Positions 10,331-22,167 of a DNA stretch of 64,000 nt are shown piece after piece. The stretch comes from Gnetum montanum (taxonomy: Eukaryota; Streptophyta; Gnetopsida; Gnetales; Gnetaceae): NCBI GenBank assembly GCA_015680685.1, contig MNCI01012642.1:499096-563095 (forward strand). The letters run 5' to 3'. Position 1 is the first letter of the stretch; every line of letters begins with the position of its first letter. The translations under genes were made by a program, and so were the position numbers. Below the pieces are notes generated by a model. It was given only the letters and a program-made list of their open reading frames with translations. It was not told the DNA's origin and did not search any database.

Positions 10331-11789
10331 CTTAGTTCCTTTTAAGTTTTTTTTTTTTTACAAATTTGTGTTTTACAAATTTCTTTAACTTTTCTTGTTT
10401 TTGTTTTGCAACATCATTCATACTTTTTCGTTTATTCGTGTGTTTATTTATTTTGTTAAGTTTGTCACCTAATAAGTGCTCCTAAAGATGGTATGAACTG
10501 TATTCCATAGATTGCTAATGTTTGGTTTTTACCTTTGAGTTATGATGTTGATACTAAGGTATGATTCTTTTGAGATAACAGGCAATGAGTCCACGTCATC
10601 CATGCATCCATGAATTTCTATGGTCTCTCTTGGCTTGGAACTGTACATTCCCTTTTTTAATAATAGAACTATCAATGAATTGATGACTAGGCATTTCTCA
10701 CACTAAAGAAGGACTCAAGGACTAAAAAGGGTGTGACTTCAAGAGAATTTGATGCATTTGTGCTGGCCATTCTCTTGGGTGCTTGGACGTTTTCTTCTTG
10801 AGTCTTCCATACCATTCCAACACTGCTCCATTATCGAGAAGCTGAGCTAATAAAAATAATAAGTCTGTGCATGGTGTGGTTGTCACGCAAAACATTAAAA
10901 AAAAGAGAAAAGTGGGAATTCAAAGCACACCCTTAGACAAAATAATCCTTTGGGCTACAAGCACTAGTTATGGAACTAAACAAACATGTTCCCTCTAATT
11001 AAGGCCCTCTCTCACTTCCTACTTTCTCCTTTCTTGTTTCGTCGGAATGGTAGTGACTTTTTGGCAGAAGCATTCTCGTTATTCCAAGTGGATGGATTGG
11101 CCAAATGTATTAATGTGAAGTCACTAGATGTGAATTGGTTAAGGCTGGATTTTGAATGAGATCTACTAAGTCACATTAACCATTAACACACAAGGGGCTA
11201 TACACCACCTTGTTCTTGAGACTCCATTCCATTCTCTTCTTCCATCCTTCTTTCCCCATTTTGCACCTCATTGCCAGTTGTATCAATAGTTCATATTTTG
11301 GTTGATGCATTGTTTTCTTTTTGGTAAATTCTTGTGGTTAAGACTTTAACTCTTGCTTCCCAATGACATTTCTAGAGCCCACAGACTCTTTGAATGTGGG
11401 ATTATCAGGGCATTAAGGGCATGAGCCTGCTTTGGGAAGGACCCACTGGCATTCCTATTTGGAGCATCAGTTAATTTCTTTCCCTTAAACATTTTCACAA
11501 TCAACTTTTATTTTGTTCATTTCCATCCCTGACATCCATTTTATTGGCATTGCCATTATTTCTTTTTCTCTGTCTTTCTTAGTCCTTATCTTTTTTCATT
11601 CTCTTGCTACCAGAGGTTCGCTCTCAGTCATGGGGATCCTGGTCTAATTTTTTCAATTTTCTCTAAACCTCTACACCTTGGGTAGTCACCAATGTTATAT
11701 CTCCAAAATCCTCATTAGCCATATCACAACTCAGCCAATGGACCTTACACTAAGGAAAGGTATCAACTGCATTGTGATTCATTTACCCT
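10331..11789 (+). other. E0 non-coding spacer
   Basis: No supported ORF. It aligns by eye with E1 4990-6393. It starts with a T-rich run and contains a weakened PPT-like CAGTCATGGGGATC at about 11627-11640. Confidence 0.7.
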
Positions 11790-11819
11790 TGCTAATATAA
11801 GATTGTGTTGTATGTGCAG
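11790..11819 (+). promoter_or_regulatory. Conserved branch point and 3' splice site (E0)
   Basis: TGCTAAT at 11790-11796 precedes CAG at 11817-11819, followed by ATGGCAATC. The downstream short ORF is broken by stops within six codons. The signal has survived better than the ORF. Confidence 0.6.
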
Positions 11820-12189
11820 ATGGCAATCATACAATAATGAATTGGATCTGGAGGGAACACTTGGAATGGACTGGTGTTGGAGTAGTTATGCAAGGAACAA
11901 GATTAATGATGTGCTTATGGATGGACAACAAAAAGTGTAATATTGACGTTGGCAACAACAAACTTCTTCTTTTCTCTCTCTCTTCTCTCTTCTCTCTCTC
12001 AGCTACCAAATAAGGTTGGATGTCAAATGTGTTTAGTGTTCACTCTTGTTGTCATGAACACTAATTTTGTCATGTATTGTAATGATGATCCGTTCACATG
12101 TCACCCCATTCACCATTAGTATCATTCAAGTCAATAATCTCATACCTTTCCAATATTTTGTAAGGAACTCGAGGATGAGTTTTCATTCA

Positions 12190-12201
12190 GTCATGGGGGT
12201 A
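12190..12201 (+). promoter_or_regulatory. E0 polypurine tract
   Basis: GTCATGGGGGTA immediately precedes the LTR start TGATGAGCCG at 12202. Confidence 0.85.
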
Positions 12202-12970
12202 TGATGAGCCGCGATATCACGTACGTGATATCGCAACCCGCACCGAAACATCTATAAATAAGAGGTGGCTTTCCCTATTTTAGGCATCTAGAATTAGACC
12301 CTTAGCCAAACTATAGTAGTTTTACCATTCCAAAGTTAGAATAATTTCCATGTGCCTGCAGTAGGAGTCTTAAAGTGAATGGATCTTTATTCGAGCAAAT
12401 TGTACCTGAGCACACATTTGTGTATGGTAATAAAGATGAACTTTTTGATAAACCTTGCAACATGTGGAGTAAGCTAAATAGGATTTAATTATTTAAATGC
12501 TTTCCTAGATAATTAATCTCTCTCAACCCTTGACTCTCTTAGTTAAGTGCATTCAGTATGACCACTTCGAGCACATCTATAACGCTTGGTAACCTAGTAA
12601 CAAGTAGCGTTTGGTAATCCCAGTAGCGTTGCACTGGTTCAGGGTGTGTGCGGTAAGAGGGAACAAATACTGGTACTAGGACAATTAGAACTTAGTTAGT
12701 GAATAGTTAATGAAAGTTAGTCACTTAGTCTCTTCACCTTTCCCTATTAGCATAAGACATTAAAAAGATAAAAGATATAAAAATCATATACCTCAAACTT
12801 ACTTAACCATACAACCATGAAAATATAAGTAAGTTTGGGAAGATAACAATTGATTAACCTTAAGTGTTCCATTAAGGAACGTAAGCACTTAGTCCTTGGA
12901 GTTCAACCAGATTGCATGTGAGATGCTTGTATTCGTATGGTTGAGTGTAGGGGTACCTAGCCACTCATCA
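12202..12970 (+). repeat. E0 3' LTR
   Basis: It starts TGATGAG and ends CTCATCA. U3 has GATATCACGTACGTGATATCG, itself an inverted pair, then TATAAATA at 12253-12260. It is clearly diverged from the 5' LTR fragment at 1-330. The downstream flank is ATTAG; the upstream flank needed to test a target duplication is outside the window. Confidence 0.88.
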
Positions 12971-14623
12971 ATTAGGGATAGCATAAAAAGCGAATGCAAC
13001 ACTAGCCTACACCAACTCATAATCACTCTTGAAGTTATATGACTTAGACCCTCTCAAGTGATACAACTCCTTAAAAATAGATTAAGAGATACTTTTTGCA
13101 ATCTAATCACTCAGATTGTAAAAAAGAACAAGTTCCTCTTCTATAGCAACCACCATCTATCCTAAGAAGTAAGATGAACCCATGATGGTAACAAAGGAAA
13201 TCATGCTAATAGAAAGAGATTAAGCAATGGAGAATGCTAACATGGCTTGTGGACCCTTAGATAATATGAAACCTTTTACTAGAGTTACTAGTGCATATTA
13301 CATTCAAGAAGATTTTAAAGGTAGGGTTAGAGTCCATTCAAAACCAAACTTGGGTGGAGAATCCTTCTTCAACTCTTAGATAAAGTGCCCTTGACCCAAG
13401 GACACATGTTAAAAGTGGCATAACATAAGAACAAAAAATAAAAGGAAAGTATTCTAAAACCATATCTTTGCTAACTATTAGTCAAGTTACCTCTAGCTCT
13501 TTTCCTTTTTCTTTTTGCTTACTTAAAACCTGCCCACTAGAACCTTGTTTTGTGTGTTGTTTTAAATAAAAAATTAAGAATAAAATAATAAATAAACATA
13601 TAATAATAATAATGTGTGATTGATTATAAAAACCTTGGAACTCAGTTCTATTGTTACGACATCATCATTTTCTAAAGTTGTCTTCTTAGTACCTTCCATT
13701 GGTTCAATCTATAGTCAAGATTGTACTATCACATAAATACTGTAAAGATAATTGATTAATAAATAAGAAAAATATAAAAAAAATAATAAGAATCAATTTT
13801 ATACTTCATTAGACCCCTCCAAATTGTAAACTTATGTGAGACCTTCTCTACCTTTTTTTGGAAACTTCAACTTGAACCCTCACCACTCTTTCTTCTCTAA
13901 GAAACTCAGGGTATAAATGGGGATTACATTTATGGAGGCTATTGGTAAAAGAATCATAACTTAAGTGTAAGGTCATAAGTAAGGATATGCAATTAATATT
14001 ATAAGGTTCTTCTAGGTTATTCTTAGTTGTAATAGCTAGTTCCATGGCAAAGTGTAAAGAAAAGAAACAAGAGAGAAACCAATCATACACTCTACCATTT
14101 TTTGTACCATAGAGAATAAAGATGGAGTAGGAGTTAACATTGGCAGACTAGGAATCCCATAAAAATTTACTATATATAAATTGACACAAGTGGTAGTTAG
14201 TCTTACTAATAAAATCAACTTCATAATATTTTTTTCAAGTAAGAGCAGAATCCTTAACATAATTAGATAATTCTCTTTCAAAAAAAGATTGGAATTCAAG
14301 GGACTTTGCATTAGGAACAAAAGGGATCTACCCTAGTATGAAAACCTAAAGCAGTTTGAATACTAGCAAGAGTAATCATTAAACTTCCAAAAATCATTTT
14401 CAAAGAAGAACTTTCGCTTACACAATAAATATTACATAATTCCTTATGATGTTCTTACAATGACAAGTTTTAAAGGTAGGAAAAACTAGCAACTCAAATA
14501 ATCTAGCAATTTTAAGAAACTCAAAATCCTTGACATCTAATAAGCTACAAACCAGATTAGTTGCTTCAACAACATTATTTTGATGTAAAATAATAGAAAT
14601 AGATTCAAAGCTACGTAAGGGAG
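12971..14623. other. Unidentified AT-rich segment between E0 and E3
   Basis: No LTR or pol motif seen. On the minus strand, about 14620-13850 has stop-poor stretches in shifting frames that look like a decayed coding region. Examples are LLDVKDFEFLKIARLFELL near 14520 and an open run at 14090-13848. I do not recognise the protein. 12971-13800 shows nothing beyond AT-rich sequence. Confidence 0.4.
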
Positions 14624-14927
14624 TGATGAGTCATGTTTTCTTGGGTTTCATTGACAAGGCCTTGTCAATGTGACCATATCAACGTGGGATTTGATGTGTT
14701 GACGTGGCCTCATCAACGCAATGTCTATTTTTACCTATAAATACACGCTCATCCACCATGTTTATGGCATCTTTGGTCATAGTTGTATCAGAGATCTTGC
14801 AGTTTTCTTGCTTGAAAGTTAGAATATTTTTCTAAGTGCCCACAATAGGAGTCAAAGAGTGTATAAATCTTTATTTGAGCACTATTGTACCTAAGCATAA
14901 TAGTGCGGTAATAAAGAGGATCCTTCC
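14624..14927 (+). repeat. E3 5' LTR, truncated
   Basis: It starts TGATGAGTCATG. U3 holds the perfect palindrome CATTGACAAGGCCTTGTCAATG-type inverted pair at about 14649-14671 and GTTGACGTGG/ATCAACG elements. TATAAATA is at 14736-14743. The 3' LTR at 25302 has the same start and U3 layout. It breaks off after the AATAAAG signal and continues directly into gag. Confidence 0.85.
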
Positions 14928-16960
14928 TTTAGGGGTTCTCAACATAAAGATTCTCCACTGCTTGACTCTAATGATGGGGGCTTGAACTTGAATCTGCAGT
15001 CCACTATCAATAATCCAGGTTCAAGAAAAAGTGGAAGTTAAGGCAAGGGCTCAGGCAAGCATTGTGATGATAATAAAACTAATGATCATGGCTATGACAA
15101 GTAGAGAAGAGGTGGTAGACATCATGGTGGTGGTAGTCCTCCTCCCTCTTCACCCTCTTCCTCTACATCTTCTTCTTCCTCCTCCAAATCTAATTGGCAC
15201 CATGGAGGACAAAACCGTAATGGAGGTGAATGGTAGGACAATGATCGTAGGCCTCGCCATGAATGAAGGAGTAGCAAAGGACATCATAGGTGTCATCAAA
15301 ATTATGACAATGATGAACCTTTATTGGCAACTCAAAGCACACTGGACATTGTAGAGATAGTCAGAATTCCAATCAAACATGTAAAAGATAGCATAATCAA
15401 GAGGTTGGATATGAACAATATTTTCAAATTTGAGGGGGGATATAACTTGGATCCACAGATCCATCTTTAAGTATTTCACAATGTCTATGCCTTGTAAAAC
15501 ATAGAGAACAACCAGCAAAAGCTTAAGCTATTTACTAGGAGACTCCTAAGAATTAGAAAGTTGACACCACTCCTTGGAGTTGGAATCAATTTTCAGATGG
15601 AGTATGATTCTTGAGTTATTTAATGAAAAACATCAAACATACTCGAGAGTGTCCAATTTGAGAAGGCAAATCCAAGGTTGGTGATAAGGAGCACATAAAC
15701 CCTTGGATGTAGCCATGGGTAGGTATTATTCCCTTCTGTATAGATGTCTTGACCATGGTTATTCTCAATAGGAGCAACTTCACCATATCATAGATGGGCT
15801 TTGATAAAAAATAAAGAGAACTCTTGGGGGTCTATGCCCAAGGGAGACTGTCAAAACTAAGAGCTCATCTATTCAAAGGCTAGTTGAGCAGGTTACAAAA
15901 AAAGAAGGTGAGTTGAGAAAATAAGAAAGTGCTGAGGAGTATCAAGACCCTTCCATTTAAAAAACAAAGGTCCAATTTAGTGACAATGAGGGGGAGGTAC
16001 CACTTGAGGAATTGGTGCAGTAAAAAACCTTGCTAATTCAAAAATTTGTGTATGAAATCTCAACTAAGGTTAACAAAATATGGGAATCTTTGGATGAAAA
16101 ATTCAAATTTCTTTGAAAATTGTAGAAGAATCCAAAGAACAAGGTAGTGATTATGATAATAGGAGAAGAAAAGAAGATGAACGTGCCTACCAAAGGGGTA
16201 AGGGCAAAGCTACTATAGTAGAATAGGTTGTGGAGTCAAAATTATATGATGATAGTGGATGTGACATTTGCCAATATGAACATCCTAAGGGATGTTATCT
16301 TGTTATGTCACACTTATAGGAATCTAGGATGTATGCTTTGAAACTTAGACTAGCATGAAGGCAAGCACCCAGAAGGTTGCCTTATTCTAAAGGCAACCGA
16401 AGGTAGTTCCACCAACAACAACAAGCTTATTATTCAAGTAGAGCACCACCACAATTGTATGAGCTGTACCATTAGTCGCAACACCCATAGTTGTCTAGGA
16501 TGCCACCACCAAGGTAGTGGTACCCCTATAGGTAGCCTAATTCATAGGGGTACTATGTTCAACAACCCATGTCTCTGCGTGACTCTTCTAGTCACACTTC
16601 TTTTCAACATCACTACTACCCTCCAAAGTACTACATAACTCATTCTCCATCTCCTAGAGGGGAGTCCCCATATCCTTATCACCTTTCTCATCCTTCAACA
16701 CCTATTCCTCCATCCTCAACCCAATTACTACTTGCCTCATCCATGCAGGATGAAATTCCCATGCACTCACAACAACATAATGCTACTAGGGTTGTTAACT
16801 TATAGCTAGCTTCTCAGCCAAGTGGTTTGGAACCCAAATCCTGTAAAAGATCATTCTTTGAAACCAATAGCCCTATAAAGCCATCATCAACTTATGTGAC
16901 TAGTCACCTTATTTCTCCTTCATCCTTTGCATCCATGTCTTTTGAGAGCCCTTAAAACCA
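14928..16960 (+). pseudogene. E3 gag, decayed
   Basis: The N-terminus is missing through the deletion at about 14927. Low-complexity Ser-rich coding around 15120-15180 is followed by the capsid core at about 15350-15900. A knuckle CDICQYEHPKGC lies near 16260. The Pro/Tyr-rich linker includes 16569-16805. Many stops sit at positions where M1 and M3 have Gln or Trp, consistent with C-to-T decay. It is not expressible as an intact protein. Confidence 0.75.
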
Positions 16961-17840
16961 AATGCCTTCCAAGATTCGCACAGTCATGTTAACCCATGTT
17001 GTATCTGATTGGATCAAGGCTAGAAACCTTCCTAGGAAAAGAGCTAATACTAGAAGTCCTCTCATATACTTGTAGATTGCTGAAAATGAGCCATGAAAGG
17101 CTCTTCTTGATTTAGGTTTTGGTGTTAATTTGATTTTTTATGAAATGTACAATGCATGAAACTTACCTCATCTTATGAAGAGCACTATATGTTTAGAATT
17201 ACTAGATCAATCCATCATTATTTACTTGGGATTAGTGGAGTACATTGTGACCACTGTTTGTGGGTGGTCATATCTTGCCAATTTCCTAGTGATCAAAGTT
17301 GACAATTATAAGGGAAACTTCTCAATCATTATGGGAAGGGCTTGGTTGAGCAATGTTGATGTGCAAATGAACATCAGAGATCTTTCCCTAGAGATTTCCA
17401 AGGAAAATGCATTTGAAAAGATTAAGAAGAAGAGAATTCCATGCATCACATATAGTAATACTAGGTGCAACTATGTGTAGAAACTTTGGTCTATCAAAGG
17501 CATATCAATCAAAGCATGCAAATAGTGTGTAGATGAATCTAAAATCCAAAAGTGGTTATACATAGTAGTCACAAAATAGGAGGAAACCTAGTGGTTGACA
17601 GTTGATTCTAAAAGTAGCACATTTTGCATGGAACCTACTAGAGAGCCTAACTTGTGCCTAAGTTAAAGGCATGGATGAACTGAAGCATGTTGATCACCAA
17701 CTATTCAATGATGAGCCTAGTGATACTGATTGGGAAGAGATGGAAATCCTTGAAAGTTTTAAATAAGAGTCCTTAGAGTTAAAAAATTTACCTACTGGCA
17801 TGGAATATGCACTTATGAAAAATGGTAGCTAGTGATAATC
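16961..17840 (+). pseudogene. E3 aspartic protease, decayed
   Basis: The catalytic triplet has become D-L-G in LLDLGFGVNLI at about 17107. The open segment 17175-17480 has TVCGWSYLANFLVIKVDN and SIIMGRAWLSNVD. The order and motifs match M3 (58270-57450). The Ser-to-Leu change fits a C-to-T transition. Confidence 0.75.
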
Positions 17841-17989
17841 AATGTCAACCTTGCTCCTTAGTAGAAAAGGATGTGGCTGAAGGTGGTCAACAAATGGCCA
17901 ACAACCTTTGCATGGTCTTGAACTCACAAGGATTCATCCTAGGATATGCTAGCATTGCATCTATACTAATTCAGCTATGAAGCCAAAGA

Positions 17990-18655
17990 GGTAGCTGCAG
18001 CAGTGGTTGAATCCCAAATTGAAGCAAATCATCAAAGAGAAAATTGAAAAACTCCTCAAGGCAGGGTTCATCTATCCAATTGTGGATAGTGAGTGGGTTA
18101 GCTCACTTGTAATTGTGCCAAAGAAATATGGCAAGTGGTAGGTCTGTATTAATTTCAAGTTGTTGAACATGGTTCCATTCAAAGATCATTTCTCATTGTC
18201 ATTTATGGACCAGGTGTTGGATACTATTTTTTGGCATTGCTATTCTAGCTTTCTAGATGGTTATAGTGGCTATAACCAAATTTAGATTGCACCTATGGAT
18301 TAGGAAAAAACAACATTCACAAGTCCCTAGGGGACTTTTGCATATCATAAGATTCCCTTTGGTTTGTGAAATGTCCCTGCAACATTTCAACCCTTGGTCC
18401 TAAGAATTTTTCAACAACAAATTAGTAGTGGGGTGGAGGCTTTCATGGAGGAATTTTCCACCTATGGTGCTACATTTGAGCAAGCCCTAGACTACCTTGA
18501 GCGAGTGCTTAAAAGATGCATAAAGACTAATCATCAACTTAATTGGCAAGAGAGCCATCTCATGATCCAAACGGCATTATGTTGGGGCACAGGATTTCTC
18601 AAGCAAGGATTACGGTGGACCCTAAAAATATTTAGGTCATCCAATGAATAACTCA
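17990..18655 (+). pseudogene. E3 reverse transcriptase, decayed
   Basis: The domain begins near KQIIKEKIEKLLKAGFIYPI, followed by the SEWVSSLVIVPKK, FLDGYSGYNQ (first catalytic Asp kept) and TFAYHKIPFGL segments. The catalytic motif, FMDD in M3, reads FMEE at about 18441-18452, so both aspartates are glutamates. Stops occur at GKW*VC, QI*IAPMD*EK and FGL*NVPATF. The protein would have been inactive even without the stops. The order RT then RNase H then integrase is the Ty3/gypsy order. Confidence 0.82.
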
Positions 18656-18839
18656 CCAACCATAAATCATTACAAATGTCTGATCATTCCTTTGACACAT
18701 TGACTACTACCAATGATTCATAGAGAATTTCTCTAAGATTGGGAAACCGTTGGTCAAGCTTACAAAGAAACATGCATCATTCATATGGACCAATAAATTC
18801 AAAAAGGCATTCTAACAGCTTAAGGAAAAGCTTGTAGAG

Positions 18840-19235
18840 ACCCCAATTCTAGGAGCACCTAATTAGCCTTGACCATTTCACATTATGACAAATGCATCAA
18901 ACTATGCCTTGGGAGCTATGCTTACATAGTTGGATGATCAGAAACATCTATATCACATCCATTGTGCAAGCCAAAGCATTGTGGGTGCATAGCTCAATTA
19001 CATCATAACAGAGAAAGAGCTAATGGTTGTGGTATATGCTTTGGAGATGTTTAGGCATTATGTGCTTGGATACAAGGTGTTTGTGCACATTGATCATAGT
19101 CTCATTTACTTCTTGATGAATAAACCAATAGTGAGCCCCCATGTCATATGGTGGCTAGTGATCTTGCAGGAGTTCAATCTTACAATGGTCGATTGAAAGG
19201 GAACTAAGAATGTGATCACTAAGAACCCTTCGACA
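18840..19235 (+). pseudogene. E3 RNase H, decayed
   Basis: It reads PFHIMTNASNYALGAMLTQ, then KELMVVVYALEMFRHYVLG and HIDHSLIYFLMNKP. The catalytic DAS is NAS here. Several TAG stops interrupt it. After ...TKNPSTSRA the sequence jumps to the integrase core, missing the HHCC region present in M3. Confidence 0.75.
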
Positions 19236-19239
19236 TCTA

Positions 19240-20190
19240 GAGCATAGACTTTATGGATTCCATCACACCCATGTCAAATGAAAAAGCATACATAATAGTT
19301 GTTGTTGACTATTGTACAAAATGGATAGAAGCAATTATTTTCATTGACTATACATCTTCCATTGCTACTTAGTTTGTACAAAAAAATGTTGTAAATAGGT
19401 TTGGAGTGCCATGTGCACTAATTTCTAATAATGATACTTATTTTACAAGTTCTAGTTTTTCTAACCTCATGAAATGCCTGGGGGTTGAACATAAATTAAC
19501 AACACCCTACCACCCCCAAGCCAACGATCAAGCAGAGGTTACTAATAGAGAGATCACTAAAATCTTAATAAGAACAATTAGCAAATATAGGAGAGATTGG
19601 AGCATAAAAATGAATGATGCCCTTTGGGCATACCACTCAACATAAAAACTTCTTAAGGCTACTCTCCCTATGAGTTGGTGTATGGAAAATTACCAACACT
19701 TCCAATTCAATCCAAGCTCCATACACTTTCAATAGCTTGTGACCAAGACCTTGATCTAAGCCTAGCACAAAAGGAGAGATTGATCAACCTTAACATGCTA
19801 GATGAAAACTGGTTGGTAGCCTTGTCTTTGAATGAAGTGCCCAAAGCATTCAGTAAACAACACCATGACCTTAGAATACAGAAGGTAAAATTTCACCCTA
19901 GAGACAAGGTACTTTATTAGAACGCTACACACATACCTCAACAAACTAAGTTCCAAATGTTATGGGAAGGACCTTATATCATTTATGAAACCTTTCCTTC
20001 TAGAGCTATGTTAATTTACAAACCTAAGAGCCTAAACAAAAAGCAGTTGGTCAACTTGCAACAAATAAAACTTTTCCATGAGCCCAAGTAAACCAATGCC
20101 ATCAATGCCTCATCGGATGGACAACCACACTCAATCTTTTGGATTTCCTCCTTTTAGCTCAGTCATGGGGGAGATGGTCATCCATGCTAA
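19240..20190 (+). pseudogene. E3 integrase core and C-terminus, decayed
   Basis: The core has the first catalytic Asp near DFMDSITPMS, a degraded second site (ISNNDTYF) and HPQANDQAEVTNREI with the catalytic Glu. The 19675-19920 segment is the C-terminal region (SLAQKERLINLNMLDENW). The tail ends ISSF*LSHGGDGHPC. The final codons overlap a PPT-like CAGTCATGGGGGAGATGG at 20160-20177. The N-terminal zinc-binding part is deleted. Confidence 0.8.
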
Positions 20191-22137
20191 TCATTAAACT
20201 AGATCGTCACCTTTTCTACTTTTTTATTTTACACTATTATTTTTCCAAATTTTTGTTTTATAACATTGTTAGTATGTTTTATTTTTCTTAAATATTTTAC
20301 AATTTCTTTTAAATTTTCCTTTATTTTGATGTAAATTTTTCTTGTTTTCTAATAAAATTGCTTCATTGCCAATAGGACACAGTGATGCTGTAGTTGTTTA
20401 CTAATGGTGATTTGTACCTAATATTTTTGATTACTAATGTCTAGTTTTTATTTTTGAATTTTGATGATTGATGACTAAGATAAAGTTCCTTTTTTATGAA
20501 ACAGGCAATGAGTCAACGTCATCCACCCATTAACCAACTCTATGGTCTTCCTGGTTTTAGAAGTATGAGGTCCCTTTTTCATTAATAAAACTTTAATGAA
20601 TTTGTAACCTTGGTAATTTCCAAACTTGGCAAAGATTCAAAGGTTTGAAAAAGGTGTGACTTTAAGGGGATTCAATAATCTTTGTACCTCTTTACTTGCT
20701 TGAGTACATGTGTTTTCATGGATTGCTTATTGTTCCATGTCAACCAATAACAAGAAGTTAAATAAGTCTTTTCAAGGTGTGGTTCCCATCCAAAAATCCA
20801 TAAAAATATAAGAAAAAAAACATGATGGGAATTCAAAGCACATCCCTTAGAAAAAATAATGAGCTACAAGCACTAGTTATGGGACTAGAAAGACATGTTA
20901 CCCATGCCTGAAGGTCCCCTCTAACTAAGGCCCTTTCTCACTTCCTACTTCTCTTTTCTTCTAAATTAAGGAATGGTGGTTATTTTTGGGAGCATTCTTA
21001 TGTCTCAAGGGGATGGACCGGTCCCAGGTTGGTGATGCAAAGTCACTGAGAGTGGTTGGTTTTTATCTAGACTAAGGATAGACTTTATCGGCTCATTTAA
21101 CCATAAAATTCACAAGGGACTTCATGTTTTCATGATTGGGAAATCCATTCCTCTCTCTTTCATCCATCAATGCTCTCCATAACTCACCTTACTACCAGTT
21201 TTCATGTTTTTGTTTAATGTCTTAGTTTGACATGTTGAAATTCTTAGATGGATTCTTCTTGATTTAGTCCTTAACTTTTTGTAGCCATTAATCAACTATG
21301 GGATCCACAGACTCTTTAGTTGAGGTTATGCAAGGGCCAAAAAAGGGCATGAGTCTGCTATGGGTAGGACCCACTTGCATGTCTCTTGGTTGGGGTAGTT
21401 AAGTCCCTTATCATTAGACATTTTTGCAATCAAATCTTTTGCATTCTCCATTGATTGCATCCAACCATGTGCTCTTTAAGGAATTTCTCCAATCATTCTC
21501 CATCTTTTGTGAAATCTCAAGCCCTCTTCATGTATCTCATTATGTTCTTGGCTTCTTAGCTTTTCATTTGATTCTAATTTCACTCAAAAACTCCTTGTAT
21601 GTTTTAAATTTTGACTTGGTTAATGGTGGTCAATAGTCGCATCAACTAGGCCCAATCAACGTAGCTAACCACGTTGACTAGGCCTCATCAATGAGGCCCA
21701 GTTGGTGCATGGAAAAAATTCTATATATAGCACTCACCACTTAGGAATTTTTTTCCCATTTACTTTAAATGTAAGAGGAGTTTTTGTAAATTTTCAGAGC
21801 TCAAAACCTTCCAAAGCCTATAACTTTCAAACCATTTGTTCGATTCAATTCATTCTTTAGTTTTGCAGCTTCTAGAGGTACATTTTATGTCATGGGGGCC
21901 ATAAACCCTAGGTTTTTGACAAAAGAAATTTCAGAATTTTTTAATTTCCCCATGGGTTTAATGACTAAAATAAGATTAAATCATCGACCTATGAAAGTTA
22001 GACCCTTCCAACACACTCTAGTAATCTATTTAATCAAATAATATTAAAATAATCAAACTGACCATGATCACAACTTAGCCAAGTGTAACTACCCCAAGAG
22101 ATAAGGTATTTCCAATATTTCAAAGTTACATAATAAG
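20191..22137 (+). other. E3 spacer between integrase and third ORF
   Basis: T-rich at first, then unique-looking non-coding sequence that aligns by eye with the M3 spacer (52470-54510, other strand). A PPT-like TATGTCATGGGGGCC lies at about 21886-21900. Around 21640-21720 are GTTGAC/GTCAAC-type elements (ATCAACGTAG, CACGTTGAC) before TATATATAG, resembling a second LTR-type U3; the E3 LTR U3 has similar elements. Confidence 0.6.
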
Positions 22138-22167
22138 TGCTAATCCTTGGTCATGTTGTGATTACAG
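22138..22167 (+). promoter_or_regulatory. Conserved branch point and 3' splice site (E3)
   Basis: GTGCTAAT at 22137-22144 is followed by CAG at 22165-22167 and then ATGGCACC, the third-ORF start. This matches the arrangement in E0, E1 and M2. Confidence 0.65.

Larger units (their letters stand above)
1..12970 (+). mobile_element. E0: Ty3/gypsy (Athila/Tat-like) element, gag-protease only, split by E1
   Basis: The element is read as two blocks, 1-483 and 7565-12970, separated by the younger element E1. It begins off-window with a 5' LTR whose end is seen at 330. The PBS and the start of gag are deleted, so the LTR end is joined directly to gag sequence. Gag resumes at 7565, followed by protease, a short integrase tail, a non-coding spacer, a PPT and a 3' LTR at 12202-12970. 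Reverse transcriptase, RNase H and most of integrase are absent. The order of domains and the gag type are Athila/Tat-like; the lineage call is inference. The two LTRs are clearly diverged from each other, so this insertion is old. Confidence 0.85.

Noticed and set aside
484-12970. Tandem LTR-internal-LTR-internal-LTR arrangement sharing a middle LTR
   Set aside because: Gag at 331-483 and 7565 onward is continuous across E1, with matching pentamers, so nesting explains the layout better than unequal recombination.
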